In this document: positions 16,423-27,106 of the stretch, piece by piece | Numbering within the stretch: position 1 is the first letter of the stretch | Layout: each line of letters starts with the position of its first letter | NCBI RefSeq assembly: GCF_009729555.1 | Contig: NZ_WODC01000003.1 | Span: 248,001 to 312,000 of the forward strand | Length of the DNA: 64,000 bases | From: Pseudodesulfovibrio alkaliphilus | Lineage (GTDB): Bacteria; Desulfobacterota; Desulfovibrionia; Desulfovibrionales; Desulfovibrionaceae | Direction: 5' to 3' | Translations under genes and position numbers: made by a program | Notes under the pieces: model-generated | What the model saw: the letters and a program-made list of their open reading frames with translations, nothing else | What the model was told of the DNA's origin: nothing | Databases searched by the model: none

Positions 16423-16866
16423 TCAATGCCCCAGGACCGTCAGTCGGCGGGAAAGGGCGTCTTCCTCAATGCTGACAAAGGCAGCCCATCGCTCAAGGCA
16501 GATGCCCGGCATCGGCTCGGGCGGAGCCAGCTCCTCGTTGGCCAGGGCCACCTCGGCAACCACGGCGTCTGCGCGGACAAAAACCAGACTCCACCTGCCC
16601 TGGCGCACGGCCGGGGAATAGGCCAGCCCGAAGCGGTTGCGCAGCTCGGGCACATGCCCCGGCCCCACGAAACAGACCGCATCCCAGTCATGGTAATCAA
16701 GAAAGGCGTCAAGGGAAAAAGGCTCGCCCGGCCGGTACTGCCCGGCTGCCAAGGCCTTGCGGAACCGCTCTGCCACGTAGGTGTCGGTGTAGTCCAGGGA
16801 CAAGGCCACGCCCACGGCCAGGGCCAGCAGAAAGAAAACGATCACGGCGCTGCGGCTTCGCGTCAT
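16423..16866 (-). CDS. Small exported or membrane-anchored protein, function unknown
   Basis: 147 aa with an N-terminal hydrophobic segment (AVIVFFLLALAVGVAL, residues about 7-22) that is a signal anchor or signal peptide. The rest is soluble, with FLDYHDWDAVCFVGPGHVPE and RWSLVFVRADAVVAEVALAN segments and two cysteines. No known family recognised. AAGGAGG lies 6 bases before the ATG, a strong site. It diverges from amtB across 237 bases that include the amtB sigma54 promoter. Confidence 0.6.
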   Translation of the reverse strand: MTRSRSAVIVFFLLALAVGVALSLDYTDTYVAERFRKALAAGQYRPGEPFSLDAFLDYHDWDAVCFVGPGHVPELRNRFGLAYSPAVRQGRWSLVFVRADAVVAEVALANEELAPPEPMPGICLERWAAFVSIEEDALSRRLTVLGH

Positions 16867-16995
16867 GCGGGACCTCCTTGGTACGGGAGACAGCGCGGTC
16901 CGATAAAGCATAGGACCCGGCCGGACCGCGGTCAACCCGTCCAGCCGCCCGGCGGAAAGCTTCTTGTTTTACATTTATGAAAAGATTTTGCAAAA

Positions 16996-17019
16996 TTTGC
17001 CACTTTTGTTAAGGGCAAA
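16996..17019. promoter_or_regulatory. Palindrome upstream of the amtB promoter
   Basis: TTTGCC-N12-GGCAAA, centred about 82 bp before the predicted amtB transcription start. Distance and symmetry fit an enhancer site for an NtrC-class activator, but it does not match the enteric NtrC consensus closely. Confidence 0.45.
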
Positions 17020-17062
17020 ATGCACGTTCTTGTGGAAAGCAAGGAAATTCGGCCGGATTTCT

Positions 17063-17080
17063 TTGGCCCCGGATTTGCAA
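17063..17080 (+). promoter_or_regulatory. Sigma54 promoter of amtB
   Basis: TTGGCCCCGGATTTGCAA has GG at 17065-17066 and GC at 17077-17078 with a 10-base spacer and a consensus TTGCA -12 box. The start would be near 17090, leaving a 14-base leader that contains GGAGG at 17093-17097. This is the expected mode of control for an ammonium transporter. Confidence 0.75.
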
Positions 17081-17103
17081 TAGCCGCCGCCGGAGGTACC
17101 ACA

Positions 17104-18667
<1,564 letters not shown>

Positions 18668-18723
18668 AACCCCAGGGCAACCACATCGCGCCCCGGCCCA
18701 GGTTCGGGGCGTGGTCATCCCCA

Positions 18724-18752
18724 GGGCGGCGGGAACCCCCTTCCCGCCGCCC
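18724..18752 (+). promoter_or_regulatory. 12-bp hairpin between the PII gene and glnD
   Basis: GGGCGGCGGGAA-CCCCC-TTCCCGCCGCCC is a perfect 12-bp stem ending 20 bases before the glnD ATG, with no T-run. It could reduce read-through, stabilise the upstream mRNA or hide the glnD ribosome site. Which of these holds cannot be told from sequence. Confidence 0.5.
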
Positions 18753-18772
18753 GCCCCAATCCATCGGAAGCC

Positions 18773-21385
18773 ATGCACACCGCCCTTCCTCCCTCAGCCG
18801 AGCGCCTCAAGAGCGGACGTGACGCCCTGTTCGAACGGGCCAGGGGCGGCGCTGTGGCAGGATTCCCCTGGGAATGCACCCACCTTGTTGATCGCTACTT
18901 CGAGGAGCGGGTCAAGGAGATAGGCGAACATCCACCGGGCTTCGCCCTGGTGGCCGTGGGCGGCTACGGCCGGGGCAGACTCTGCCCGGGCTCGGATGTG
19001 GACATTCTGCTCATTTTTGCCCGACGCATTCCCGGCCAGGCCGAGCCCTTTGTCAAATCACTGCTCTTCCCCCTGTGGGATCTCGGCCTTGACCTCGGCC
19101 ACGGCGTACGCACCGTGGCTGACTGCATTTCACTGGCGGGCAAGGATTTCCAGGTTCTCGCCTCCCTCATGGACGCCCGCCCTCTGGCCGGAGACGCCGA
19201 GGTGTTCCGCAGACTGTGCGACGCCTTTGCAACCAAGGCCCTGCGCGGCCACGGCCGCATCTTTGTCCAGAGCCTGCGCAGGCACAACGCCTCCCGCGCC
19301 GCCCAGTACGGCGACGCCAGCGCCATGCTCGAACCCGAACTCAAGAACGGCCTGGGCGGTCTGCGCGACGGTCAGCAGGTCTTCTGGCTTCAGCGGGTCA
19401 TGGAGGCCCTCGGCATTGAGCCGGTCTTTTTGCCCGAGGAGTTGGCCCGGCTGCGCGAGGATCAGGCGTTTCTCAACAGGGTACGCACCGCCCTGCACCT
19501 CTGCGCCGGGCGCAAGACCGACCGCCTCTTCTTCGACCTCCAGCCGCCAACCGCCCGGCTCATGGGCTTTGCCGCACCCGGCACCGGGCCCGAAGCCACC
19601 GGCCGGGCCGTGGAGTTCTTCCTTTCGCGCCTGCATCAGGCCATGACCCGGATCAAGGCCATGCGCGAAGCCCTGTTTCAGGAGGCATTCCCGGCCCTGG
19701 AACAAACCGCCCGAGCCACCCGCATGGGTGTGGCGATGGACGGACGCGGCGTAAGCCTGACTTCCCGGAGCCAGGCGGACCCGGCCACGGTTCTCGACGC
19801 CTTTCTCGAATCCGCTTATTCCGGCCTGCCCCTGACCTGGAACACCCGCCGGGTGATTCGCGGCCAGTTGCCGCGCATAGTCCGGGGGCTTGCCGACCAG
19901 GACGCCACCCTTACCGCCCTGGTGGAGATATTCTCTTCCCCGCGCTCCGGCCCGGCCTGCGACGGACTGCTGGAAACCCGGCTCCTGCCCGCCCTGATCC
20001 CGGAATTCGCCCAGGTGGAGCACCTGATCCAGTTCAACGACTATCACGTCCACCCCGTGGGCCGTCACACCATGGCCTGCCTTTCCCGGCTGGCCGGATT
20101 CGCCTCGGCGGAAGCGGACAGGGACGCCCCTTGGGCCGGAGAGATCGCGGCCCGGATCGCGGACCATGACCGCCTCGTGCTGGCCGGATTCTTCCACGAC
20201 CTGGGCAAGAACGAGCCCGACCACTGCGAGGCGGGTACAGCCATCGCCGCCAGGGTTCTGGAACGCTTCGGCCGCGACGCCAGGACCGTGGACGAGGTGG
20301 CCTTCCTGGTCCGCCACCATCTGCTTCTGGCCAAGACCGCCACAAGACGCGATCTGGCGGACGACGGGGTCATCGGGGAGGTTGCCGGACTGGTCCGAAC
20401 CCCTCAACGCCTCGACGCGCTATATCTCCTGTCCATGGCCGACGCCATGGCCACCGGCCCGCGGGCCTGGAACACGTGGTCGCGCTCGCTGCTTGGCGAG
20501 CTGTATTTCAAGGTGCGTCGGCAGCTGCTGCACGGCATCGCCGCCGAGCCGGGCCCCCTTGGCCGCGTGGAGGGGATTCGGGCCGCCGTGCTGGCCGCGA
20601 CACTCCCGGAGGAGAGGGATACGGTCGACGCCGCCTTAAACGCCATGCCCCGACGCGCACTCTTTGCCCTGGCCCCGGAGACCCTGGCCGGGCACATCCG
20701 GCTGGTGCGGCGCCTGTGGGAGGCCGTGGCGCGGGAACGCCGGGAAAATCATCCCGGCGCAACAGGCTCCGGCGGCGAAGGGATTGTCCTTGCCGAGGCC
20801 GGACCCGGCCCGGCGGAAGAGACATGCCGCCTGACCCTCGCGGCCCTGGACAGACCCGGACTTTTCGCGGTCATGGCCGGAGCCCTGGCCCTGCACGGGG
20901 TGAACATCCTGGCCGCCGAGCTCTTCACCTGGGCCGACGGCACGGCCGTGGACGTGTTCACCGTAACCCAGCCGCCCGACGCCCTGTTCCTTGACGAGGT
21001 CTGGCCCCGAGTCAGCCGCTCCATCTCCCTTGCCCTGACGAACCGCCTTGATCTCGAATCCCGGCTGGCCGAGCGGCGCAGGTCGCCTTTGGCCCGCAAC
21101 GGCTTATCGCCCAGACTGCGCCCCCTGGTCGCCATCCACAACCGGGACAGCGATGCCTTCACCGTGGTCGAAGTGGCCGCGCCGGACCGCATCGGATTCC
21201 TGCACGACATGGCCCGCGCCCTGGCCGCCCACGGCCTGTCCATCCACCTGGCCAAAATCGCCACCATCAAGGGCCGCGCCGCCGACATCTTCCACGTTCG
21301 CCACCGCTCAGGCGGCAGGCTGACCGAGCCCGGACAAATCGAGTCCCTACGCCGCGCCCTGCTCGCCGCGGCAGAACCGGCCTGA
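18773..21385 (+). CDS. glnD: Bifunctional PII uridylyltransferase/uridylyl-removing enzyme
   Basis: 870 aa. The nucleotidyltransferase signature GGYGRGRLCPGSDVDILLIF begins near residue 63, the HD hydrolase motif FFHDLGKNEPDH lies near 470, and two ACT domains (near 686 and 796, each with an RxG[LF] glutamine-site motif) complete the normal GlnD order. The enzyme adds UMP to PII Tyr51 when glutamine is low and removes it when high. Its gene lies directly after its substrate's gene, completing an amtB-glnB-glnD nitrogen-sensing cluster. No Shine-Dalgarno is evident before this ATG. Confidence 0.95.
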   Translation: MHTALPPSAERLKSGRDALFERARGGAVAGFPWECTHLVDRYFEERVKEIGEHPPGFALVAVGGYGRGRLCPGSDVDILLIFARRIPGQAEPFVKSLLFPLWDLGLDLGHGVRTVADCISLAGKDFQVLASLMDARPLAGDAEVFRRLCDAFATKALRGHGRIFVQSLRRHNASRAAQYGDASAMLEPELKNGLGGLRDGQQVFWLQRVMEALGIEPVFLPEELARLREDQAFLNRVRTALHLCAGRKTDRLFFDLQPPTARLMGFAAPGTGPEATGRAVEFFLSRLHQAMTRIKAMREALFQEAFPALEQTARATRMGVAMDGRGVSLTSRSQADPATVLDAFLESAYSGLPLTWNTRRVIRGQLPRIVRGLADQDATLTALVEIFSSPRSGPACDGLLETRLLPALIPEFAQVEHLIQFNDYHVHPVGRHTMACLSRLAGFASAEADRDAPWAGEIAARIADHDRLVLAGFFHDLGKNEPDHCEAGTAIAARVLERFGRDARTVDEVAFLVRHHLLLAKTATRRDLADDGVIGEVAGLVRTPQRLDALYLLSMADAMATGPRAWNTWSRSLLGELYFKVRRQLLHGIAAEPGPLGRVEGIRAAVLAATLPEERDTVDAALNAMPRRALFALAPETLAGHIRLVRRLWEAVARERRENHPGATGSGGEGIVLAEAGPGPAEETCRLTLAALDRPGLFAVMAGALALHGVNILAAELFTWADGTAVDVFTVTQPPDALFLDEVWPRVSRSISLALTNRLDLESRLAERRRSPLARNGLSPRLRPLVAIHNRDSDAFTVVEVAAPDRIGFLHDMARALAAHGLSIHLAKIATIKGRAADIFHVRHRSGGRLTEPGQIESLRRALLAAAEPA

Positions 21386-21476
21386 GTACCCGCGCACCGG
21401 CCTTGCGCTTTGCGTCAAACTCTGCAACATCGGGCGTGAGGCATCGCGACCAACTTCAGCCAGCACGGGGCGACCC

Positions 21477-22481
21477 ATGACAGAGACAGAGAGACAGGGA
21501 GAAATCGCCGTCTTCTTCACCGGAGGAACCATCGGCATGACCCCGGCCGAGGGGATGCCCGGCGTGGCGCCGGGCGGCAACTTCCACAAGCTGCTCAACC
21601 AGCTGGCCCCCCAGCGACCGGGTGTGACCCTGCGCCCCGTGGCCTGGTCGGACAAACCCAGCCCGCACATGACCCCCGCCGACATGCTTGCCCTGGCCCG
21701 CGAGGTGGAGGCTGCCCTGGCCCGCCCGCAGACCCTGGGCGCAGTCATTCTGCACGGCACCGACGTGCTGGTGGAAACCGCCTACCTCTGCGACATGGTC
21801 ATCGACTCGGACAAGCCCGTCATCCTGACCGGAAGCATGCGCTACTATTCGGAATCCGGCTACGACGGCATCCGCAACCTGATCAACGCTGTACGCGCCT
21901 GCCTGCTCCCCCTGCCGCCCGGCACCGGGGCCTGTGTGCTCATGACCGACCGCCTCTTCGCCGCCCGCGACGCGGTCAAGGTCAACTCCCTCAACGTGGA
22001 TGCCTTCGAGTCCCGCGAGGGAGGCATTGTCGGCTATGTGGCGGGCGAGTCCGTCATCCTGGCCGATCGCGCCCTGACCCACACCCCGCGCCGCAAGCTC
22101 CACCCGGTGGACATGGGCGCCAACGTGCCGCTCCTGACCGCGTACACCGGGATGGACCGATCGCTTGTCGATCACTTGCTAACCCTAGGAATACAAGGGC
22201 TTGTCGTTGAGGGATTCGGCGCAGGCAATGTGCCGCCAGCCGTTGTCCCGGCCCTTGGCGTGTGCCTGGACCAAGGCATCCCCGTGGTCCTGGCCACCCG
22301 CTGCATCAAGGGCGGAGTCTGGCCCATCTACGGCTATCCCGGCGGCGGGGCCGATCTGGCCGGGCTGGGGGTCATCCTCTGCGGCCGACTGGGCGGCCCC
22401 AAGGCCCGGCTGCGACTCATCTGCGCCCTGGGCACCACCCGCGACCCGGACCACATCCGCGCCCTGTTCGAGGACGCATGA
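21477..22481 (+). CDS. L-asparaginase (type I/II family)
   Basis: 334 aa. The first catalytic threonine motif is FFTGGTIGMTP near residue 14 and the second is HGTDVLVETAYLCD near residue 90, with the supporting lysine in AARDAVKVNSLN. The enzyme hydrolyses asparagine to aspartate and ammonia. No signal peptide is seen, so it is cytosolic. Placement after glnD fits a nitrogen-scavenging role, though the 91-base gap means co-transcription is uncertain. Confidence 0.88.
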   Translation: MTETERQGEIAVFFTGGTIGMTPAEGMPGVAPGGNFHKLLNQLAPQRPGVTLRPVAWSDKPSPHMTPADMLALAREVEAALARPQTLGAVILHGTDVLVETAYLCDMVIDSDKPVILTGSMRYYSESGYDGIRNLINAVRACLLPLPPGTGACVLMTDRLFAARDAVKVNSLNVDAFESREGGIVGYVAGESVILADRALTHTPRRKLHPVDMGANVPLLTAYTGMDRSLVDHLLTLGIQGLVVEGFGAGNVPPAVVPALGVCLDQGIPVVLATRCIKGGVWPIYGYPGGGADLAGLGVILCGRLGGPKARLRLICALGTTRDPDHIRALFEDA

Positions 22482-22583
22482 CAGAGAAGCTCCGCAGCAT
22501 CAGCGCCCTGAACAGGGAGAGGCTTTCCCCGGTTTTCTTTTGTCCCGGGTTGGCATAGGCTCAGGAAAAACAAGGAGCGGACC

Positions 22584-23156
22584 ATGAAAAAATCTCTCGG
22601 CCCGGCCACCCTGGCCCTGCCAACACCCGTGTGGGCCGTTGGCTCCTACGACGAAGAAGGCAGGCCCAACGCCATGATCGCGGCCTGGGGCGGCATCTGC
22701 TGCTCTCAGCCGCCCTGCCTGACCGTATCGGTGCGGCCGGGCCGCCACACCTATGCGGGTATCATGCGCCACAAGGCGTTCACCGTCAGCGTCTGCCCGC
22801 AAGCCCTGGCCGCCGAGGCGGATTTTCTCGGTCTGGTCTCCGGGCGCAAGACGGACAAATTCGCGGCAACGGGCCTGACCCCGGTTCGCGGCGAGCATGT
22901 GAACGCCCCCTATATCGACGAGTTTCCCCTGGTGATGGAGTGCGCCCTGATCCATTCCCACGACCTGGGCGCCCACACCCTGATGGTGGGCGAAATCAAG
23001 GATGTGAAGTGCGATGCGGACAAGCTGCTGGACGGCAAGCACCCTGACCCGGCCCTGGTGCAGCCCCTGGTCTATGCTCCGGGCGCTGGCACCTACCACG
23101 GCCTGGGGCCGATGGTGGCCAAGGGCTTCCATGTCGGCAAGGCGTTCATGAAGTGA
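22584..23156 (+). CDS. Flavin reductase-like/flavoredoxin protein
   Basis: 190 aa with the FMN-binding split-barrel pattern: TPVWAVGSYDEEGRPNAMIA, then ICCSQPPCLTVSVRPGRHTY and FTVSVCPQALAAEADFLGLV. This matches flavoredoxin-like proteins known from Desulfovibrio, cytosolic FMN electron carriers or reductases. An AAGGAG site lies 7 bases before the ATG. The physiological partner is not apparent from neighbours. Confidence 0.82.
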   Translation: MKKSLGPATLALPTPVWAVGSYDEEGRPNAMIAAWGGICCSQPPCLTVSVRPGRHTYAGIMRHKAFTVSVCPQALAAEADFLGLVSGRKTDKFAATGLTPVRGEHVNAPYIDEFPLVMECALIHSHDLGAHTLMVGEIKDVKCDADKLLDGKHPDPALVQPLVYAPGAGTYHGLGPMVAKGFHVGKAFMK

Positions 23157-23216
23157 CCCGGCCAGGGCCATCCCAGGCGTATTGACTTTTCGGACCAAAG
23201 CAGATCGAATGCGGAA

Positions 23217-24620
23217 ATGAGAACCTCTGTGCGCCCCATCGCAATAGTGAAGAAATCCCGCCCTGCGCGGACCATCCGGCCGTCCCTGGCCATTGCCCTT
23301 GTCTGGATCCTGGTTCTGACCGGCTGCACCCCGCGCACCCCGGACGGGCCGGCGGCCGACCTGATTCCCCTGGCCCAGGACGCCGGGGTGTATCACGGCC
23401 TTGATCCCGAACAGCCGCTCATTGCAAACACAGCACAGACCCTGGCCTACGCGGAGTTTCTTCAGGCCCATTTCGCCCCGTGGGAGCCGGATCGGACGCC
23501 CATCGAGGCCGACGCAGCCTACTGGGGGCTGACTCACTTCGGCACGGCGCACCTCTTCGGCGAAAACACCCTGGCCCGCGACCCGGACTGGATCAAGCGC
23601 CTGGGCCGCTACGCACGGGCGGACAGCTATCCTTCCATGAACCGCCGGGCCATTGCCGTGACCAACGTCAACATGCGGGTGCTGCCCACCCTGCCGCCCA
23701 CCTTTTACGACCCCTCCCGGGCTGGCGAAGGGTTCCCCTTTGACATGATGCAGAACTCCCTGGTGGCGGCGGGTACGCCGCTGCTCGCCACCCACACCAG
23801 CGAGGATCGGGCCTGGGTGTTGGTGGAGGCGCGGTACGCCTTCGGCTGGGTCAGGGCCACGGACATCGCCTGGGTGGACGACGGATTTGAGACATTCTTT
23901 CGCACCGGCACTTACGCCGCCATCGTCCGCGACGACGTGCCCGTGGTGGACGGAGACGGCGTGTTCCGCTTCGACGCCCACATCGGCTGGATTCTGCCCG
24001 TGCTCCAGGGCGGTTTCGGCGACAATGGCATGGCCCTGGTCATCCCGGTGCGCGATCGCCGCGGCGATGCAGTGGCCCAGGTGGCCTTCCTGCCCTCTTC
24101 CGTGGTCCGGCCAGCGCCCCTTGCGGCCACTCCCGCCAACTTCACCGCGCTGATCAACGCCATGCTCGGGCGGCCCTACGGCTGGGGCGGGCTGTACGAG
24201 GGGCGCGACTGCTCCATGGCGGTCATGGACCTGATGGCCCCGTTCGGCATCTTCCTGCCGCGAAACTCCCGGCCCCAGGCGGCCTCCGGCGAGGTGGCGA
24301 CCATCGCCGGACTCGACCGGCAGGCCAAGAAGCGGTTCATCCTGGCCCGGGCCACCCCGTTCATGACCCTGGTAGGCAAGCCCGGCCACATCATGCTCTA
24401 CATCGGCCAACACGACGGCGAACCCGTGGTCTTTCACGCGGTCTGGGGCCTTCGGACCATGCACCAGGGCAAGCCGGGCCGCGAAGTCATCGGCAGCGCG
24501 GTCATCACCACCCTGGAGCCGGGCCTTGAGCTGCCCACCCTGTCGCGGCCCGACGGCATCCTCCTGGAGACCGTGACCTCCATTAACACCCTCGGCCCGG
24601 CATCCGGCGCGACCCCATAG
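23217..24620 (+). CDS. NlpC/P60 cell-wall peptidase lipoprotein with SH3 domains
   Basis: 467 aa. The N-terminus has a basic region, a hydrophobic stretch and a lipobox LTGC at about residues 34-37, so it is a lipoprotein. Residues about 60-140 look like the NlpC/P60 N-terminal domain, followed by two SH3-like segments (about 140-300). The catalytic domain carries the nucleophile cysteine in YEGRDCSMAVMDL and the histidine in GKPGHIMLYIG. Such enzymes cut gamma-D-glutamyl-meso-DAP bonds in peptidoglycan. A second lipoprotein gene follows. Confidence 0.88.
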   Translation: MRTSVRPIAIVKKSRPARTIRPSLAIALVWILVLTGCTPRTPDGPAADLIPLAQDAGVYHGLDPEQPLIANTAQTLAYAEFLQAHFAPWEPDRTPIEADAAYWGLTHFGTAHLFGENTLARDPDWIKRLGRYARADSYPSMNRRAIAVTNVNMRVLPTLPPTFYDPSRAGEGFPFDMMQNSLVAAGTPLLATHTSEDRAWVLVEARYAFGWVRATDIAWVDDGFETFFRTGTYAAIVRDDVPVVDGDGVFRFDAHIGWILPVLQGGFGDNGMALVIPVRDRRGDAVAQVAFLPSSVVRPAPLAATPANFTALINAMLGRPYGWGGLYEGRDCSMAVMDLMAPFGIFLPRNSRPQAASGEVATIAGLDRQAKKRFILARATPFMTLVGKPGHIMLYIGQHDGEPVVFHAVWGLRTMHQGKPGREVIGSAVITTLEPGLELPTLSRPDGILLETVTSINTLGPASGATP

Positions 24621-24742
24621 CCCGGCCACACCGGGCGACGGTTTCCCGACACTGGACCGCGCACAGACCGAAAAGCCCCATCCAAGGGGGCCATCCGCCA
24701 GGGAGAATCCTCCTCGGGTACGGGTCATGCACATCCCCTGGC

Positions 24743-25534
24743 ATGAAAAGACCGTCACGCACCCCATGGATCCCCGCCACCCTGTTGGCCGCATTGCCCG
24801 CGTCCTTGGCGGGCTGTCTGGCCGTCAACGCCATGCTCGGCGTTCTCGGGCTGGTTGGCCCGGCCCCGGTCCAGTATGCGGGAACGGCCTGCACCGTGGC
24901 CGAGTATGCCTACCACTACGCAGTCAACGACAAGACCCCGGACGAGGTTTTTGGCGAGAAGTTCGCGTGGTTCATCGGCCCGGCGGGAGAACCCCCGGAG
25001 CAGCACCCCCTGCTCGCCGGGGCCGCCCCCAGCGCGGTCAGCGAGGCGGAACCCGCCGCAGCGCCAGTGCTCGCTGCACCGGCAGACGCAGACCCCGTGC
25101 CGCCAAAGGGGCTGACCACCCCTATATACCCGACCATGACCGCCTCCCTCGCCACGCCGTGGCCAGAAAGACAGACACGGGATGACGTTCGACCGGAAGC
25201 AAAACCGGAAGCACGGCTCGAACCTCTGCGCCGGGCCGGGCCGATTCCGACCGAGACCGGGGCTCTGACGGCCGTCGGCTCCCGCGCCATCGAGCCAGAC
25301 CCGCTCGCCGAGCGGCTCAACCGCCTCGAATCCTCCCTGGCCCAGGCCGAGCGCATGTATCTGCGCGGATTCGACCCTGGGGTCCGCTGCGTCGCCTCCA
25401 CCCCGGACAGTCAAGGCGTGGCTGGCGTCAGCGGCGCAGGCTCGGTGCGCCATCCCGTGATGCAGACAAGCCCTCCCGCCTCGTTGGACGCAGCCCTCCC
25501 GGAAGCAGGGGCTGCGCCGACCCTGCGCTCATGA
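24743..25534 (+). CDS. Lipoprotein, function unknown
   Basis: 263 aa with a signal sequence and lipobox LAGC at residues about 22-25. The first 75 residues of the mature part contain CTVAEYAYHYAVNDKTPDEV, a motif seen in small Desulfovibrio lipoproteins. Beyond that the protein is low complexity, rich in Ala, Pro and Glu, with a short helix (LAERLNRLESSLAQAERMYL). It may span the periplasm or bind the wall. It follows the NlpC/P60 lipoprotein by 122 bases and its last 6 bases overlap a convergent small gene. Confidence 0.6.
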   Translation: MKRPSRTPWIPATLLAALPASLAGCLAVNAMLGVLGLVGPAPVQYAGTACTVAEYAYHYAVNDKTPDEVFGEKFAWFIGPAGEPPEQHPLLAGAAPSAVSEAEPAAAPVLAAPADADPVPPKGLTTPIYPTMTASLATPWPERQTRDDVRPEAKPEARLEPLRRAGPIPTETGALTAVGSRAIEPDPLAERLNRLESSLAQAERMYLRGFDPGVRCVASTPDSQGVAGVSGAGSVRHPVMQTSPPASLDAALPEAGAAPTLRS

Positions 25535-25765
25535 ATCCCGCGCCCAGGGTCGGCACACATCGGCCAGCGGCGGCCGCTCCAGATGCTGATTGCGCTGCTC
25601 GCGCATCCAGGTGTGCAGGTCCTCGGGCAGGGCCCGCCATGTTCCCTTGACGCCCCGCTTCCAGGCGGGCAGGCCATACTCCCGCACCAGACGGTGCATG
25701 TTTTTGGGGTTCTCGCCCACGGCCAGGCAGATGTCCTTGGCCCCCTTCAGGCAGATGGAGTCCAT
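25529..25765 (-). CDS. Small helix-turn-helix protein
   Basis: 78 aa. The segment ICLAVGENPKNMHRLVREYG followed by LPAWKRGVKGTWRALPEDLH has the shape of an excisionase- or MerR-like recognition helix and wing. GGGAGG lies 4 bases before the ATG. It overlaps the DUF5675 gene upstream by 19 bases, so the two are one operon. Such pairs occur in prophages; there is no integrase nearby. Confidence 0.6.
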   Translation of the reverse strand: MDSICLKGAKDICLAVGENPKNMHRLVREYGLPAWKRGVKGTWRALPEDLHTWMREQRNQHLERPPLADVCRPWARDS

Positions 25766-26178
25766 ACGCCCTCCCCCCCTGTATCGCGGATGGTCAGTTC
25801 AAAACGATCCTGCCCCGCGCAGCGCTCCATGAAGGCGACAAAGGCACGGCCGGACTCGAGAATCCCCCGAATACCGCCCACCACGCCGAAACGCGACCCC
25901 AGCAAGACGCACCCGCTGGTGTCGGCTGACACATTTCCCCGGTGAAACAGGATATGTGTCCGGCCGGGCACGCCAGCCACCTCGAAGGTGTCGCCAAACC
26001 TCGGCGACTTGACCCGGCGGCACTGATAGCGCCCTGCAGGGATGCAGGACAGGCCCACCGCATTGCCCCGATCCGGCGGCTCCAGAGTCAGGCAGAAAAC
26101 CCGCCCGTCAAGGCGGAGTGCGCCAAAGGTTCCGGCCTCACTGCTCTCCATTCTAACAAGCTCCATATTTTCAATCAT
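25747..26178 (-). CDS. DUF5675 family protein
   Basis: 143 aa. The sequence GTFGALRLDGRVFCLTLEPP, then CIPAGRYQCRRVKSPRFGDT, VPGRTHILFHRGN and DTSGCVLLGSRFG are the conserved blocks of DUF5675, a phage-associated family of unknown function that tends to lie among lysis or late genes. AAGGAG lies 6 bases before the ATG. It is transcribed away from the S24 repressor at 26338, with a shared 159-bp control region. Confidence 0.78.
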   Translation of the reverse strand: MIENMELVRMESSEAGTFGALRLDGRVFCLTLEPPDRGNAVGLSCIPAGRYQCRRVKSPRFGDTFEVAGVPGRTHILFHRGNVSADTSGCVLLGSRFGVVGGIRGILESGRAFVAFMERCAGQDRFELTIRDTGGEGVWTPSA

Positions 26179-26234
26179 TTGACACTCCTTATGCAGAGAT
26201 CCTCCACTGGCACGAACAAGGAGATCGTAGACGT

Positions 26235-26253
26235 TTGACTATGAAGCAGTCAA
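26235..26253. promoter_or_regulatory. Palindromic operator between DUF5675 and the S24 repressor
   Basis: TTGACT-N7-AGTCAA, perfect 6-bp arms, midway in the divergent spacer. It is a natural binding site for the adjacent repressor and is placed to control the DUF5675 operon. A TAGACA-N16-TATATA pair at 26274-26301 could be the promoter of the repressor itself. Confidence 0.55.
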
Positions 26254-26337
26254 CAGTTTTTGTCATTTTACTTTAGACATTCATCAAATTCCGTGTATAT
26301 ATGTCCGTAACTTCGCGTCATTCATAAGGGGAGGATC

Positions 26338-27084
26338 ATGGGGTTCACCGAAGACGTGCGTCAGGCCCTTCTCAGTCGGGTGGGCCGGGGCAAGCGGTAT
26401 CCGAACAACAAGCGCATGGCCGACGAGCTGGGCATCGACCCCTCGCAGCTCAACCGATTCCTCAAACGCGAGCGCGGCCTCAACGCCGACTCGCTGGGGC
26501 ACATCCTGGACCGCATCGGCGTCTCGCTGACCTTTGGCGACGAGCCCGCGGACGCGGCCCGCGAGGTATGCTTCCGTCTGCCGGACAAGACCCAGGCAGT
26601 GCCTGGCGCGGCCGATCCGCAGCCGGACGACTATCTTGCCGTGCCCCTGGCCAGTTCGCCCGTGGCCGCCGGACCCGGCCTGATTCCCGAGGACAGGATA
26701 GAAGGATGGGTTCTTGTCTGGCGGCATCAGGAGTCCATCCGCTTCCGCTCCAATCTGGTGGCCGTTGAGGTCGGCAAGAACGAGCTGTCCATGATCCCCA
26801 CCCTGCATCCCGGCGACATCGTGCTGGTGGACCGCAACGACCGCGATCCCAGCCCGGCGGGCAAGATCATGCTCGTCAGCGAGCCCGGCCCGGACGGGGG
26901 CACCATGGTCAAGCGCGTCAACACCAAACGCCTCGACGGCGACCTGGAACTCATCTTCTACTCGGACAACAGCCGGCAGTTCCCGCCCGTCACCTACCGC
27001 CTGGAGCGCGATTACGACGGCGACATCCGCCGCGCCATCGGCGGAAACGTGGTCTGGGCATGGAGCGACATGACCAGGAAATAG
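26338..27084 (+). CDS. S24-family (CI/LexA-like) repressor with intact dyad
   Basis: 248 aa. Residues about 20-65 form a helix-turn-helix (NKRMADELGIDPSQLNRFLK), and residues about 120-248 an S24 peptidase domain. The catalytic serine is in LSMIPTL (Ser151) and the lysine in TMVKRV (Lys192), so RecA-stimulated self-cleavage is possible, unlike the repressor at 535. GGGGAGG sits 3 bases before the ATG. It likely represses the DUF5675 operon; no lytic or structural phage genes follow. Confidence 0.82.
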   Translation: MGFTEDVRQALLSRVGRGKRYPNNKRMADELGIDPSQLNRFLKRERGLNADSLGHILDRIGVSLTFGDEPADAAREVCFRLPDKTQAVPGAADPQPDDYLAVPLASSPVAAGPGLIPEDRIEGWVLVWRHQESIRFRSNLVAVEVGKNELSMIPTLHPGDIVLVDRNDRDPSPAGKIMLVSEPGPDGGTMVKRVNTKRLDGDLELIFYSDNSRQFPPVTYRLERDYDGDIRRAIGGNVVWAWSDMTRK

Positions 27085-27106
27085 CCCCTGAGCACAGGAG
27101 ATAGAC

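Noticed and set aside
22500-24794. 764-codon minus-strand frame across the flavoredoxin and NlpC/P60 genes
   Set aside because: It spans two clear plus-strand genes with known folds and looks like a His/Gly/Asp-rich shadow translation.
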